From: Amycolatopsis keratiniphila subsp. keratiniphila
Lineage (GTDB): Bacteria; Actinomycetota; Actinomycetes; Mycobacteriales; Pseudonocardiaceae
NCBI RefSeq assembly: GCF_001620365.2
Contig: NZ_LQMT02000022.1
Coordinates: 120,716-184,715, forward strand
Length of the DNA: 64,000 nucleotides
Direction of reading: 5' to 3'
The position numbers and the translations under genes are program-made. Below, piece by piece: positions 1 through 8,112 of the stretch. The notes under the pieces were generated by a model that worked only from the letters and a program-made list of their open reading frames with translations, was not told the origin of the DNA and ran no database searches. Each line of letters starts with the position of its first letter. Position 1 is the stretch's first letter.

Positions 1-25
1 TTGCAAGGAACGGACCGTTCATTGC
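1..25. repeat. Probable half of a palindromic intergenic element cut by the window edge
   Basis: The first 22 bases resemble, with about four mismatches, the right arm of the long palindrome at 34467-34513; both contain GGACCGTTC preceded by TTGC. The matching left arm would lie outside the window. It sits just downstream of the minus-strand gene ending at 51, as expected for an intergenic palindrome or terminator. Incomplete, so low confidence. Confidence 0.35.
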
Positions 26-50
26 ACGCGTCGGCCGCGCGAAACAGCCG

Positions 51-2060
51 TCAGCGCGTCAGCGTGTAGATCGAAGCACCCGCGTTCGAGAAGTCCTTCC
101 GCAGGAAGCCCAGCCCGTCCAGATCCCGCAGCCCCGGCGCCGGCGGCTCACCGATCTTGATCGGCGTGCTCCCGATCAGCACGTGCTTGATGTTCAGCCG
201 CCGCACCGCGGCCCGCACCTCGGGGTCGGTGTCGTAGTCGCGGAAATGCAGCGCCAGGTACTTCGCGTCCGGCGGCGGCACGCCCGGGTCGTAGTGCCCG
301 GCGACGGGGTGGATACCGGTGATCGCGTACAGCCAGGCCGTCCCGTCGAAGCGCTCGTTGAGCACCTTTTCGTCCGGCCCGACGTTCATCTTGGTCAGCT
401 CGTTCATCGCGGCCAGCTCGTCGGCGCTGACCGGCGGCGTGACCTCGCCCTCGGGCCCGTTGTAGTACAGGAACGACACCGCGTGCGCGTTCGACTCGGT
501 GTAGAAACCCTTGGTCAGCACGGCCGACGCGGCCACGACGAACACGGCGGTCGCCAGCCCCAGCCGGGCGGGCAGCGCGGGACGGCTCTTCACCCAGGAC
601 CGTCCGCTCGCCCACTTCGCGAACCAGCGCTGCAACTCCGCCATCCCGTGCCCGGCGAGCAGGCACAACGGGATCGCGGCGAGCGCCATCAGCCGGTACC
701 GGTCGTTCCACCACGGCCGCGACAGCGAGATCACCCACGGCTCGGCGCCGAACGAGGCGACCAGCACGAACAGCGCCGAGAAGCCGATCGCCGAAAGCCC
801 CACCCAGCGCATCCGCCCGAGCCGGAACAGGCTCAGCACACCGATCGCCAGCAGCACCGTCAGCCACACCTGCGGCGCGCTCAGCACCTGCCGGAAGGTC
901 ACCAGCAGCCCCAGCGACTTCAGCACCGGCAGGTCGGAGCCCCACGCGTAATAAGGGTATGAACCCGAAGTGAATTTCAGGGCGCCGAGGATGTGCGGTG
1001 CCGCGAGCAGCCCGCTGCCCGCCATCACCGGCACCATCTTGACGACGTCGCCGCCGATGACCCGCCAGCCGCCGCGCCCCTCGGGCACGCCGTCGAGCGG
1101 CTTGTGCCGCAGCGCGCGGTACCAGCGCTGCACCACCAGCGGGAAGGCGAACAGCAGCGCGCCGAACAGCGCCGACGAATGCGCCGCCAGCAGGCCGACC
1201 GCGGTCAGCGCGAGCACGTAGCCGGTGTCGAGGCCGGGCCGCGCGAGGAAGCGGGCCAGCGCGACCACGGCCAGCGGCGTCAGCACGATCCCCAGCGCGA
1301 ACGGCAGCAGCCCGCTGGACACCGACTCGTACGCGCCGGTGGTGGCCGCGGCGGCCACCAGTGCCGTGCAGCCCGCGAACACCGCGCGCCCGCCGAGCTG
1401 GCGGATCAGGGCGACCATCGACAGCGCGAAGATCCCGGCGACCGGCATGGTGATGGCGTTCAGCGTGACCGGGATCGTCGTGCCCGAGATCGAGTACACG
1501 AGCGAGCCGACCAGGTGATACGCGTTCGGGTAGAACGAGCCGTCCGGGTACCAGTTGATGGTGCCCATACCGGTCAGCGAGCCGTCGCCGGTCTCGGCGA
1601 TGTACCGGATGCCGTTCGCGTGGAACACGGTGTCCCAGCGCTGGAACACCGCCGTCGTGCCGCCGCGGGCGGAGAGCACCACGAGGATCGAGATGCCGAC
1701 GGCCAGCGCGACGCAGGCCGCGACGGCGTAGTGCGCGCGCGGGTGCCACTTCTTCGGAGGCTCCTCGGCGCCCGGCTTGATCCAGCCGCGGCTCTGACCC
1801 AGCTTGCGGAGGCCGAAGCCGATCCCGGCGAGCACGGCCGTGACGGCCGCCACGGTGAGGGGGTTGTACGACACGCCCGCGAGTGCCAGCCACGGACCGG
1901 CCAGTCCGGTTACCGTGTAGGACAGCAGCGGGGCCAGCCCCGCCAGGGCCCAGCCACGCAGGCCGGCGGCACGGCCGACGAGCCCGCCGGGGACCGCGAG
2001 GACGGCCAGGTAGGTGAGGGTCGCACCGAAATACGACCAGAAGGTGTCCGGAGTAGGCAC
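51..2060 (-). CDS. Large polytopic membrane protein, DUF6541/GT-C-like (Rv3779-type)
   Basis: A 669-residue protein with about a dozen hydrophobic segments spread over the first ~530 residues and a soluble C-terminal domain of ~140 residues. Length and layout resemble the M. tuberculosis Rv3779 family (DUF6541), linked in the literature to polyprenyl-phosphate mannose metabolism and fold-related to GT-C glycosyltransferases that use polyprenyl-phosphate sugars. The start codon ATG at 2060 lies 81 bases from the divergent glf start at 2142, so the two probably share a promoter region. Its place beside glf supports a role in envelope glycan assembly at the plasma membrane. No acidic loop motif was identified with certainty, so the enzymatic assignment is inference. 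Confidence 0.7.
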   Translation of the reverse strand: MPTPDTFWSYFGATLTYLAVLAVPGGLVGRAAGLRGWALAGLAPLLSYTVTGLAGPWLALAGVSYNPLTVAAVTAVLAGIGFGLRKLGQSRGWIKPGAEEPPKKWHPRAHYAVAACVALAVGISILVVLSARGGTTAVFQRWDTVFHANGIRYIAETGDGSLTGMGTINWYPDGSFYPNAYHLVGSLVYSISGTTIPVTLNAITMPVAGIFALSMVALIRQLGGRAVFAGCTALVAAAATTGAYESVSSGLLPFALGIVLTPLAVVALARFLARPGLDTGYVLALTAVGLLAAHSSALFGALLFAFPLVVQRWYRALRHKPLDGVPEGRGGWRVIGGDVVKMVPVMAGSGLLAAPHILGALKFTSGSYPYYAWGSDLPVLKSLGLLVTFRQVLSAPQVWLTVLLAIGVLSLFRLGRMRWVGLSAIGFSALFVLVASFGAEPWVISLSRPWWNDRYRLMALAAIPLCLLAGHGMAELQRWFAKWASGRSWVKSRPALPARLGLATAVFVVAASAVLTKGFYTESNAHAVSFLYYNGPEGEVTPPVSADELAAMNELTKMNVGPDEKVLNERFDGTAWLYAITGIHPVAGHYDPGVPPPDAKYLALHFRDYDTDPEVRAAVRRLNIKHVLIGSTPIKIGEPPAPGLRDLDGLGFLRKDFSNAGASIYTLTR

Positions 2061-2141
2061 TGCTTCCTAAATGTGTCTGTCGAAGGTGAAAACCGGTGCT
2101 CGGTGCAGGGCACGGAGTCGACGTGCGTACCCTCGACGCCC

Positions 2142-3368
2142 GTGAGCGCGCACACGAACCCCGACAAGATTACTGAAGCCGATTTCACCGGCTACGACCT
2201 CATCGTGGTCGGGTCCGGTTTCTTCGGGCTGACCGTCGCCGAACGGGCCGCGGCCGAGCTCGGCAAGAAGGTCCTCGTGCTGGAGCGGCGGCACCACATC
2301 GGTGGCAACGCCTACTCCGAGGCCGAGCCCGAGACCGGGATCGAGGTGCACCGTTACGGTGCGCACCTGTTCCACACCTCCAACAAGCGTGTGTGGGAGT
2401 ACGTCAACCGCTTCACCGAGTTCACGAACTACCAGCACCGCGTGTTCGGCAAGTACCAGGGTCAGGTGTACCCGCTGCCGATGAACCTGGCGCTGATCAA
2501 CCAGTTCTTCGGCAAGTCGCACACGCCGGACGAGGCCCGCGAGCTGATCGCCAAGCAGGCGTCGGAGTTCGAGACCGCGAACGCGCAGAACCTCGAGGAA
2601 AAGGCCATCTCGCTGATCGGCCGCCCGCTCTACGAGGCGTTCATCCGCGGCTACACGGCCAAGCAGTGGGAGAACGACCCGAAGAACCTGGGCGCCGACA
2701 TCATCACCCGGCTGCCGGTCCGCTACACCTTCGACAACCGCTACTTCAACGACACCTACGAGGGTCTGCCGGTCGACGGCTACACCGCGTGGCTCGAGAA
2801 GATGGCGGAGCACGAGAACATCGAGGTGCGGCTGAACGTCGACTACTTCGACGTCCGCGAGCACATCCCCGCCGGCACCCCGACCGTCTACACCGGGCCG
2901 CTCGACCGCTACTTCGACTACTCCGCGGGCCGCTTCACCTGGCGCACGGTGGACTTCGAATCCGAGGTCGTCGAGACAGGCGACTTCCAGGGTGCCTCGG
3001 TCGTCAACTACAACGACGAAGAAGTGCCCTACACCCGGATCATCGAGTTCCGGCACTTCCACCCGGAGCGCAAGCACTACCCGAACGACAAGACGGTCGT
3101 GTTCCGCGAGTACTCCCGCTTCGCCGGCGAGGCCGACGAGCCGTACTACCCGATCAACACCCCGGAGAACCGCGAGAAGCTCGAAGCCTACCGCGAGCTG
3201 GCGAAGGCCGAGGCCAAGAACAAGAACGTGCTGTTCGGCGGCCGTCTCGGTACCTACAAGTACCTCGACATGCACATGGCCATCGGCTCGGCGCTGTCCG
3301 TGTTCGACAACAAGATCGCGCCGCACCTGACCGATGGCGCGCCTCTGGACGGATCCCTCGATGCTTGA
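2142..3368 (+). CDS. glf: UDP-galactopyranose mutase
   Basis: Converts UDP-galactopyranose to UDP-galactofuranose, the donor for the galactan of arabinogalactan; a cytosolic FAD enzyme. The N-terminus has the dinucleotide-binding motif YDLIVVGSGFFGLT, followed by LERRHHIGGNAYSE and the GAHLFHTSN segment typical of bacterial mutases. With the GTG at 2142 the protein is 408 residues, close to the usual ~390-400. The reading frame is open far upstream, but that part is a shadow of the divergent gene; a GTG at 2073 is a less likely start. The stop overlaps the start of the PAP2 gene by eight bases, so glf, the phosphatase and ubiA form a translationally coupled operon. In M. tuberculosis glfT2 lies directly downstream of glf; here it has moved to 10826. 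Confidence 0.95.
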   Translation: MSAHTNPDKITEADFTGYDLIVVGSGFFGLTVAERAAAELGKKVLVLERRHHIGGNAYSEAEPETGIEVHRYGAHLFHTSNKRVWEYVNRFTEFTNYQHRVFGKYQGQVYPLPMNLALINQFFGKSHTPDEARELIAKQASEFETANAQNLEEKAISLIGRPLYEAFIRGYTAKQWENDPKNLGADIITRLPVRYTFDNRYFNDTYEGLPVDGYTAWLEKMAEHENIEVRLNVDYFDVREHIPAGTPTVYTGPLDRYFDYSAGRFTWRTVDFESEVVETGDFQGASVVNYNDEEVPYTRIIEFRHFHPERKHYPNDKTVVFREYSRFAGEADEPYYPINTPENREKLEAYRELAKAEAKNKNVLFGGRLGTYKYLDMHMAIGSALSVFDNKIAPHLTDGAPLDGSLDA

Positions 3369-3876
3369 GAAGGGCGTTCCCACCGGTGAGGTGGCGGTTC
3401 TCGCGAAGGCTCAGGGCGTCCTGAAGAGCGACGCCACGGTGAAGGCGGCACGCGGTCTTTCGCACTTCGGCGAGCACAGCGCGGGCTGGTTCGCGCTGGG
3501 GCTCGTCGGGGCCGCGGTAGACAAGAAGCGCCGCAAGGACTGGCTGGTCGCGGCGGCGGGCGTCGTCGGCGCGCACGCCGCGTCCATCGCGGTGAAACGC
3601 GTGGTCAGGCGGCCACGACCGGACCACCCGAGCGTCGAGGTCCTGGTCTCCACGCCGAGCAAGCTGAGCTTCCCGTCCTCGCACGCGACCTCGACTACGG
3701 CGGCGGCGGTGCTCTACTCCGGATTGACCGGGCGTAACCTGGTCCCGGCCCTGGTACCGCCGATGCTGGCCTCCCGGCTCGTGCTCGGCGTCCACTACCC
3801 GACCGACGTTCTGGCCGGAGCGGCCCTTGGGGGCGTAGTCGGCGGCTTGATACGTAGGAAGCTGAAGCGACGATGA
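3361..3876 (+). CDS. PAP2-family phosphatase, probable decaprenyl-phosphoryl-5-phosphoribose phosphatase
   Basis: A 171-residue membrane phosphatase with all three PAP2 signatures. The first is K79-x6-R86-P87 in KRVVRRPRP. The second is the P105-S-S-H108 motif. The third is S138-R139-x5-H145-x3-D149 (SRLVLGVHYPTD). The family member at this position in mycobacteria (Rv3807c) is the proposed phosphatase that removes the 5-phosphate after UbiA forms decaprenyl-phosphoryl-5-phosphoribose, giving the substrate of DprE1. ATG 3361 overlaps the glf stop and is preferred; ATG 3334 would add nine residues. Its own stop overlaps the ubiA start (ATGA at 3873), placing the phosphatase and transferase in one coupled operon. 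Confidence 0.88.
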   Translation: MLEKGVPTGEVAVLAKAQGVLKSDATVKAARGLSHFGEHSAGWFALGLVGAAVDKKRRKDWLVAAAGVVGAHAASIAVKRVVRRPRPDHPSVEVLVSTPSKLSFPSSHATSTTAAAVLYSGLTGRNLVPALVPPMLASRLVLGVHYPTDVLAGAALGGVVGGLIRRKLKRR

Positions 3877-4832
3877 GTGAAACGACCGAGAAGGCCGATT
3901 CCAAGCCTGACGACGTAGAACCCGTGGCCGAGGCCGCCGAGCCGAAGAAGGTCGCCGGCGGTCTCGTCGGCGGCATCATCAAGACGGCACGCCCGCGCCA
4001 GTGGGTGAAGAACGTGCTGGTGTTCGCCGCACCGTTCTTCGCCTTTTCGAAGTCGACGGACCGGACCGGCCTGCTGATCGCCGCGCTGATCGCCTTCGCG
4101 GCGTTCTCGCTGGTGGCCTCCTCGGTCTATCTCATCAACGACGCGATCGACGTCGAGGCCGACCGGGCGCACCCGACCAAGCGGAACCGGCCCATCGCGG
4201 CCGGGATCGTGCCGGTGCCGGTGGCGTTCGTCGCGGCGGCCGTGTTCTTCGCCGCCGGCCTCGGCATCTCGTTCTTCGCCAGCTGGCAGCTCGCGGTCGT
4301 GCTGGCGGTCTACGAGGCCGTCCAGCTCGGTTACTGCTTCGGGCTCAAGCACCAGCCGGTGGTCGATCTGGCCATCGTCGGCTCGGGCTTCCTGATGCGG
4401 TCGATCGCCGGTGGTGTGGCCGCCGGTATCGCGCTTTCGCAGTGGTTCCTGCTGGTCACCGCGTTCGGCTCGCTGTTCATGGTGGCGGGCAAGCGCTACG
4501 CCGAGATCATGCTCTTCGAGCGCACCGGGGCGAAGATCCGGTCTTCGCTGAAGAAGTACTCGGCGAGCTACCTGCGGTTCGTCTGGGCGACGTCCGCGGC
4601 GATCCTGATCATGTCTTACTGCCTGTGGGCGTTCGAGATCCGCCAGGTCGAGCACGACTCGGTCTGGGCGGTCGTCTCGATGGTCCCGTTCGTGGTGGCC
4701 GTCCTGCGCTACGCCGTCGACGTCGACGGCGGCAACGCGGGCGAGCCGGAGGAGATCGCGCTCAAGGACCGCGTGCTCCAGGTGCTCGGCGCGAGCTGGG
4801 TCATCACGCTGTTCCTGTCGTTCTATCTCTGA
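3873..4832 (+). CDS. ubiA: Decaprenyl-phosphate phosphoribosyltransferase (UbiA family)
   Basis: Transfers 5-phosphoribose from PRPP to decaprenyl phosphate, the first committed step to the arabinose donor DPA. The 319-residue protein has a ~45-residue charged N-terminal tail, then about nine transmembrane helices. The UbiA aspartate motif is present as NDAIDVEADRAHPTKRNRP around residues 88-105, and RxxP downstream fits binding of the diphosphate through Mg2+. The start ATG overlaps the preceding stop as ATGA, with a purine-rich GGAAG about ten bases upstream. It matches Rv3806c by order (glf, phosphatase, ubiA, AftB-like). A strong hairpin follows at 4882-4914. Confidence 0.93.
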   Translation: MSETTEKADSKPDDVEPVAEAAEPKKVAGGLVGGIIKTARPRQWVKNVLVFAAPFFAFSKSTDRTGLLIAALIAFAAFSLVASSVYLINDAIDVEADRAHPTKRNRPIAAGIVPVPVAFVAAAVFFAAGLGISFFASWQLAVVLAVYEAVQLGYCFGLKHQPVVDLAIVGSGFLMRSIAGGVAAGIALSQWFLLVTAFGSLFMVAGKRYAEIMLFERTGAKIRSSLKKYSASYLRFVWATSAAILIMSYCLWAFEIRQVEHDSVWAVVSMVPFVVAVLRYAVDVDGGNAGEPEEIALKDRVLQVLGASWVITLFLSFYL

Positions 4833-4881
4833 TTCGACAGCTCACACACAGCGCATCCATAGGAAGCGCACGGATCCTCGG

Positions 4882-4914
4882 TGATGGGGGCGGGCACACA
4901 GCCCGCCCCCATCA
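4882..4914 (+). terminator. Hairpin terminator or attenuator downstream of ubiA
   Basis: Perfect 14-base GC-rich inverted repeat (TGATGGGGGCGGGC and its complement) around a five-base ACACA loop, 49 bases after the ubiA stop and 16 bases before the next start codon. There is no U-run, as is common for high-GC actinobacterial terminators. It could end the glf operon or partially attenuate read-through into 4931. Confidence 0.6.
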
Positions 4915-4930
4915 GCCTGAGGAGCGAAAG

Positions 4931-5281
4931 ATGACCGACCCGCAGCGGCCGTCCGAAGACGAGGACAAGACGGTCGAGCAGCCTTCAGTGGCGGACGAGA
5001 CCCCGAAGCAACAGCCCGCCGCGCCTCCGCCGGTGGTGCAGGCCCCGCCCCGGAAGGGCGGATTCCGCCGGTTCGCCGGGCACCGCGCGACGCAGCTGGT
5101 GGCGGTCGGCGCCCTCGGCTTCGTCCTCGGCGGCGGCATCATCGGCACCGCCGTCGGCCTGGCCTCCCGCGACGGTGACCGCCCCGGTTTCTCCCGTGAA
5201 CACCGTGGCCCGGGTGGTCACGGCATGGATCGCGACTTCCGTGACGGCCCCGGCTGGCGTGACCAGCGCCACGGCGGGTAG
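4931..5281 (+). CDS. Small single-pass membrane protein of unknown function
   Basis: A 116-residue protein starting at ATG 4931 with a good GAGG ribosome site (CTGAGGAGCG). Residues 1-45 are acidic, Gln- and Pro-rich and probably disordered. One hydrophobic segment (about residues 58-82, with GGGIIGTAVGL) looks like a single transmembrane helix, and a Gly/His/Arg/Asp-rich tail follows. The frame continues open upstream through ubiA, but the RBS and the hairpin argue for this short start. I do not recognise the family. It sits between ubiA and the AftB-like gene, where mycobacteria have nothing, so a scaffold or regulatory role in arabinan assembly is only a guess. Confidence 0.65.
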   Translation: MTDPQRPSEDEDKTVEQPSVADETPKQQPAAPPPVVQAPPRKGGFRRFAGHRATQLVAVGALGFVLGGGIIGTAVGLASRDGDRPGFSREHRGPGGHGMDRDFRDGPGWRDQRHGG

Positions 5282-5319
5282 ATAACGGAATCATCACGCC
5301 GCCGTGTACGGTGTTCGTG

Positions 5320-6825
5320 ATGCGAAGCGCCTCCGCCGATCTGCCCCAGGCTTCCGGTGCGCTGCCGGGAGCCGCCGTCCTTACCCGACCCTGGGTGCTC
5401 CCGGCCGGGGCGGCGGTGGTGTCGGCCCTGGTGTTCGTGCTGGTCAGCGGGCATTTGATCGACGACACGTACATCACGCTCTCGTATGCGAAGAACCTCG
5501 CCTTCCACGGCCACTGGGGCCTGATCGAAGAGGGCACCGCCAACACCGCGACGTCGCCGCTGAACGTCCTCGTGCTGGCGCTCGTCACCTTCATCGTGCG
5601 AGACGCCGTCTTCGCCGCCGGGATCGTCTTCGTCGCGAGCCAGGTGGCGCTCGTCCTCGGCCTCCGCCGCATCGGCGCCGCGACCGGCCTCCCGGGCTGG
5701 TTCGCCCCGCTGGCGCTGGGCCTGCTGCTGGTGAACCCGCTGCTGCTGTCGTCGGTCGGCCTCGAAGTCTCCCTCGGCGCGGCGGCCGTCGTCTGGTCGA
5801 TGGTGTTCCTGCACGAACGACGGCCCGCCGCCGCGGGCGCGGTGATCGGCCTGATCGCGCTGATCCGGATCGATCTGCTGCTGATCGCGTTCGTGCTGTT
5901 CCTCGGTCGCCGCGAATTCTGGGTGGGCATCTGGCGGATGACGTTCGCCGCGCTCGCGGTGATGCTGCCGTGGTTCGTGTTCAGCTGGCTGGTGCTGGGT
6001 TCGGCGGTGCCGGACACCCTGGTCATCAAGATCATGCAGCGGTCGTGGGGACCGTTCAGCTTCACCAACGGCCCGCTGCTGTACTGGCGCAACTTCCCGG
6101 TGGCGGCGACGCTTTCCTTCCTGCCGCTCGTGATCGGCGCGCTCGCCGGTCTACTGTGGACATTCCACTTCCGGCGCGGCTCGGAGCGGGCGAAGCGCCT
6201 GCTGCCGTTCGCGACCCTCGCCATCGCCGGCGCGGCGCACTATCTGGCGTACTGCTGGCTGAACGTCCCGCCGTACCACTGGTATTACGCGCCCAGCATC
6301 ATCGGCGCGACGGTGTTCTTGGCCGCCGCTGCCTGCGCGGTGCCCGGCCGGGCACGGCTCGGGACGGGGATCCTCGCGGGCGCCTTCCTGCTGACGAGCG
6401 CCGTCGCCTACGCGGCTCCCGAACTGCCGCGCCGGTTCGCGCCCATCACCAGCAATCACGCCGCGTCGGACGAATACCGCGCGATCGGCTCCCAACTGGG
6501 CGCCTTGACCAAGGGGCGCAAGGTGGAGAGCGCGGGCGAGGTCGGCGCCCTCGCGTACTCCTGCGACTGCGACATCGTCGACCAGTTCTCCGACCGCGGG
6601 TCGGTCGATCCGGCGATAGTCGAGACGAAGAACCGCAGCAGCGATCTGGGGAAGGCGCTGCTGGCGGCGAACTTCCGGTTCTTCGATCACAGCGTCCCGC
6701 CCGCGACGCCGGAGCTGGTGCTGACCACCACCAGCAAGGCCCCGCCCGCGAACGCGCTGGCGAGCTGGACCATCCACTCGCCGTGGATGGGCACGCAAAG
6801 CCTGTACCTGCTCCCGGCCCGCTGA
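5320..6825 (+). CDS. GT-C family membrane glycosyltransferase, AftB-like
   Basis: A 501-residue polytopic protein with about ten transmembrane helices. After the first helix comes the acidic loop motif IDDTYITLSYAKNL, then TATSPLN, both typical of GT-C enzymes of the AftB type that use decaprenyl-phosphoryl-arabinose on the outer face of the membrane. The C-terminal ~110 residues are soluble. It follows the glf-PAP2-ubiA block as aftB (Rv3805c) does in mycobacteria, so terminal beta-1,2-arabinofuranosyl transfer is the best inference. ATG 5320 is chosen; GTG 5311 is also in frame and neither has a convincing ribosome site. A second member of the same family lies at 27053. Confidence 0.72.
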   Translation: MRSASADLPQASGALPGAAVLTRPWVLPAGAAVVSALVFVLVSGHLIDDTYITLSYAKNLAFHGHWGLIEEGTANTATSPLNVLVLALVTFIVRDAVFAAGIVFVASQVALVLGLRRIGAATGLPGWFAPLALGLLLVNPLLLSSVGLEVSLGAAAVVWSMVFLHERRPAAAGAVIGLIALIRIDLLLIAFVLFLGRREFWVGIWRMTFAALAVMLPWFVFSWLVLGSAVPDTLVIKIMQRSWGPFSFTNGPLLYWRNFPVAATLSFLPLVIGALAGLLWTFHFRRGSERAKRLLPFATLAIAGAAHYLAYCWLNVPPYHWYYAPSIIGATVFLAAAACAVPGRARLGTGILAGAFLLTSAVAYAAPELPRRFAPITSNHAASDEYRAIGSQLGALTKGRKVESAGEVGALAYSCDCDIVDQFSDRGSVDPAIVETKNRSSDLGKALLAANFRFFDHSVPPATPELVLTTTSKAPPANALASWTIHSPWMGTQSLYLLPAR

Positions 6826-6829
6826 GGGG

Positions 6830-7423
6830 TCAGCGGCGGGAACGGGCCCGGTCGGCCTTCGTGACGGCCAGCATGTCCCGCTGGCAGATCATGGACCCGT
6901 CGGCGAAGACGAACTGAAGCACCGGCCGCGGCGGAAAACTCCGCCCCAGGTAGAGCGCGGACACCGAACGCACCACGCCCGACGGCATCTCCTCGAAGGT
7001 CCGGAACGGCTGGGCGGGATCCTCGCCCTCCAGCAGCCGCGCCGGGTACACGACGGCCAGCCGCCGATCCGAAAGCGTCAGCCGCGCCTCGCCCTTGCCC
7101 CCGGCGAGATGGTCCGCGAGCCGCACCGCGGTCTGGTCCGCGGTCCGCGCGACGACCCAGTACGCGATCGTCGGGTCGTCGGTCCAGTCGCCTTCGAGGA
7201 CGTCCGGAGCGGGCAGCGGCCATCGTGTCTTCCCGGTCACCGCAGGGGTTTCGCGCGCCGCCGAGTAGGGCAGCGTGAGCTCGCCGTCCAGCACGAGCCC
7301 GACATAACCGTGCGCGGGCGGGCAGCCGATGATCAGACGTTCACCGGGCGCGAGCCAGAACTGATGCAGTTCCTTCTCGACGATCTCGTCGACGGACTTC
7401 GCCATCGGAAGCGTGTTCTCCAT
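6830..7423 (-). CDS. Uncharacterised PH-like-domain protein, last gene of the dprE operon
   Basis: A 197-residue soluble protein. Near the N-terminus it has FWLAPGERLIIG. The second half (TLSDRRLAVVYP, then a run of short beta-strand-like segments ending in VLQFVFADGSMI) reads like a bacterial pleckstrin-homology-type fold; this is judgement from pattern, not a database hit. Its ATG overlaps the TGA of the preceding gene (TGATG around 7423), so translation is coupled to it. The longer open frame upstream is a shadow. Its function is unknown; co-expression with dprE1-dprE2 suggests a part in the same envelope process. Confidence 0.72.
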   Translation of the reverse strand: MENTLPMAKSVDEIVEKELHQFWLAPGERLIIGCPPAHGYVGLVLDGELTLPYSAARETPAVTGKTRWPLPAPDVLEGDWTDDPTIAYWVVARTADQTAVRLADHLAGGKGEARLTLSDRRLAVVYPARLLEGEDPAQPFRTFEEMPSGVVRSVSALYLGRSFPPRPVLQFVFADGSMICQRDMLAVTKADRARSRR

Positions 7424-8109
7424 CAGCTCACCGTCACCGAGTGGAGCCAGGCGAACTGCCGGGGATCGTCGCAGTCGAACAGGAAATCCATCCCCGATCC
7501 GTCCACAAAGGACGCACGGAGACAGGGGCGCCGCTTCTTGCCGTGCTCGGCCACGGCGAACCCGGCGATCGACTCGCGCGGGATCTCGGCGCACGGCACC
7601 ATCTCGTGCCGCGCGATCGGGACGCCCGCCGCGTTCTCGCCGTAGGTCTTCGTGGTCATGATCGCGGCGATGTCCTTGCCGAACCCGATCGCCTTCGACA
7701 GGAACGACTTCTCCGAGGGCTTCCCCGGCGCGACGGATTTCTCCAGCACCAGCAGCCGCGCGCTGGTGAGCGCCCACAGCCGCGAAAGCGAACCGCTGGT
7801 GGACAGCTCCCGCACGGCCGCGTGTGCGAGGCCACCCTGTTCGCCGAACACGATGACCTGCGGCGACGGCGGATTCGACCGGCCGCTGTCGTCGCCACCG
7901 CCCAATGCCGCGCCGACCATGTCCCCGGCGAAGTTCGCCGCGCCCGAGCCGAGCTTGCCCAGCACGCTCTTCTTCGGCACACCCCAGGGATCCAAGCCGC
8001 GCACGTCGTAGTTCAGCGTCCGGCCGTACGCGGCCCACAGCAGCCGTTCGCCCGGGCGCAACGAAGGCAGGGCCTGCGACGCGGCCCCGAGCGGATAGCC
8101 GAGATTCAT
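7423..8109 (-). CDS. Uncharacterised PH-like-domain protein coupled to dprE2
   Basis: A 228-residue soluble protein starting at ATG 8109, three bases after the dprE2 stop. It contains LRPGERLLWAAYG near residue 17. Its middle has a glycine-rich segment. A C-terminal pattern (LTSARLLVLEK, then FVDGSGMDFLFD) again resembles a PH-like fold, similar in plan to its downstream partner. The shared PGERL motif suggests the pair arose by duplication or act together. I do not recognise the family. The tight spacing puts all four genes, dprE1 to 6830, in one transcript. Confidence 0.72.
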   Translation of the reverse strand: MNLGYPLGAASQALPSLRPGERLLWAAYGRTLNYDVRGLDPWGVPKKSVLGKLGSGAANFAGDMVGAALGGGDDSGRSNPPSPQVIVFGEQGGLAHAAVRELSTSGSLSRLWALTSARLLVLEKSVAPGKPSEKSFLSKAIGFGKDIAAIMTTKTYGENAAGVPIARHEMVPCAEIPRESIAGFAVAEHGKKRRPCLRASFVDGSGMDFLFDCDDPRQFAWLHSVTVS

Positions 8110-8112
8110 TCC

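Noticed and set aside
148..1893. Long Arg/Pro/Ala-rich open frames on either strand inside real genes
   Set aside because: They overlap genes with clear families, have arginine-rich composition typical of out-of-frame high-GC DNA, and no ribosome sites.
993..2141. N-terminal extension of glf of nearly 400 residues
   Set aside because: The added part is the antisense shadow of the 51-2060 gene; the mutase fold begins just after GTG 2142 and gives the normal length.
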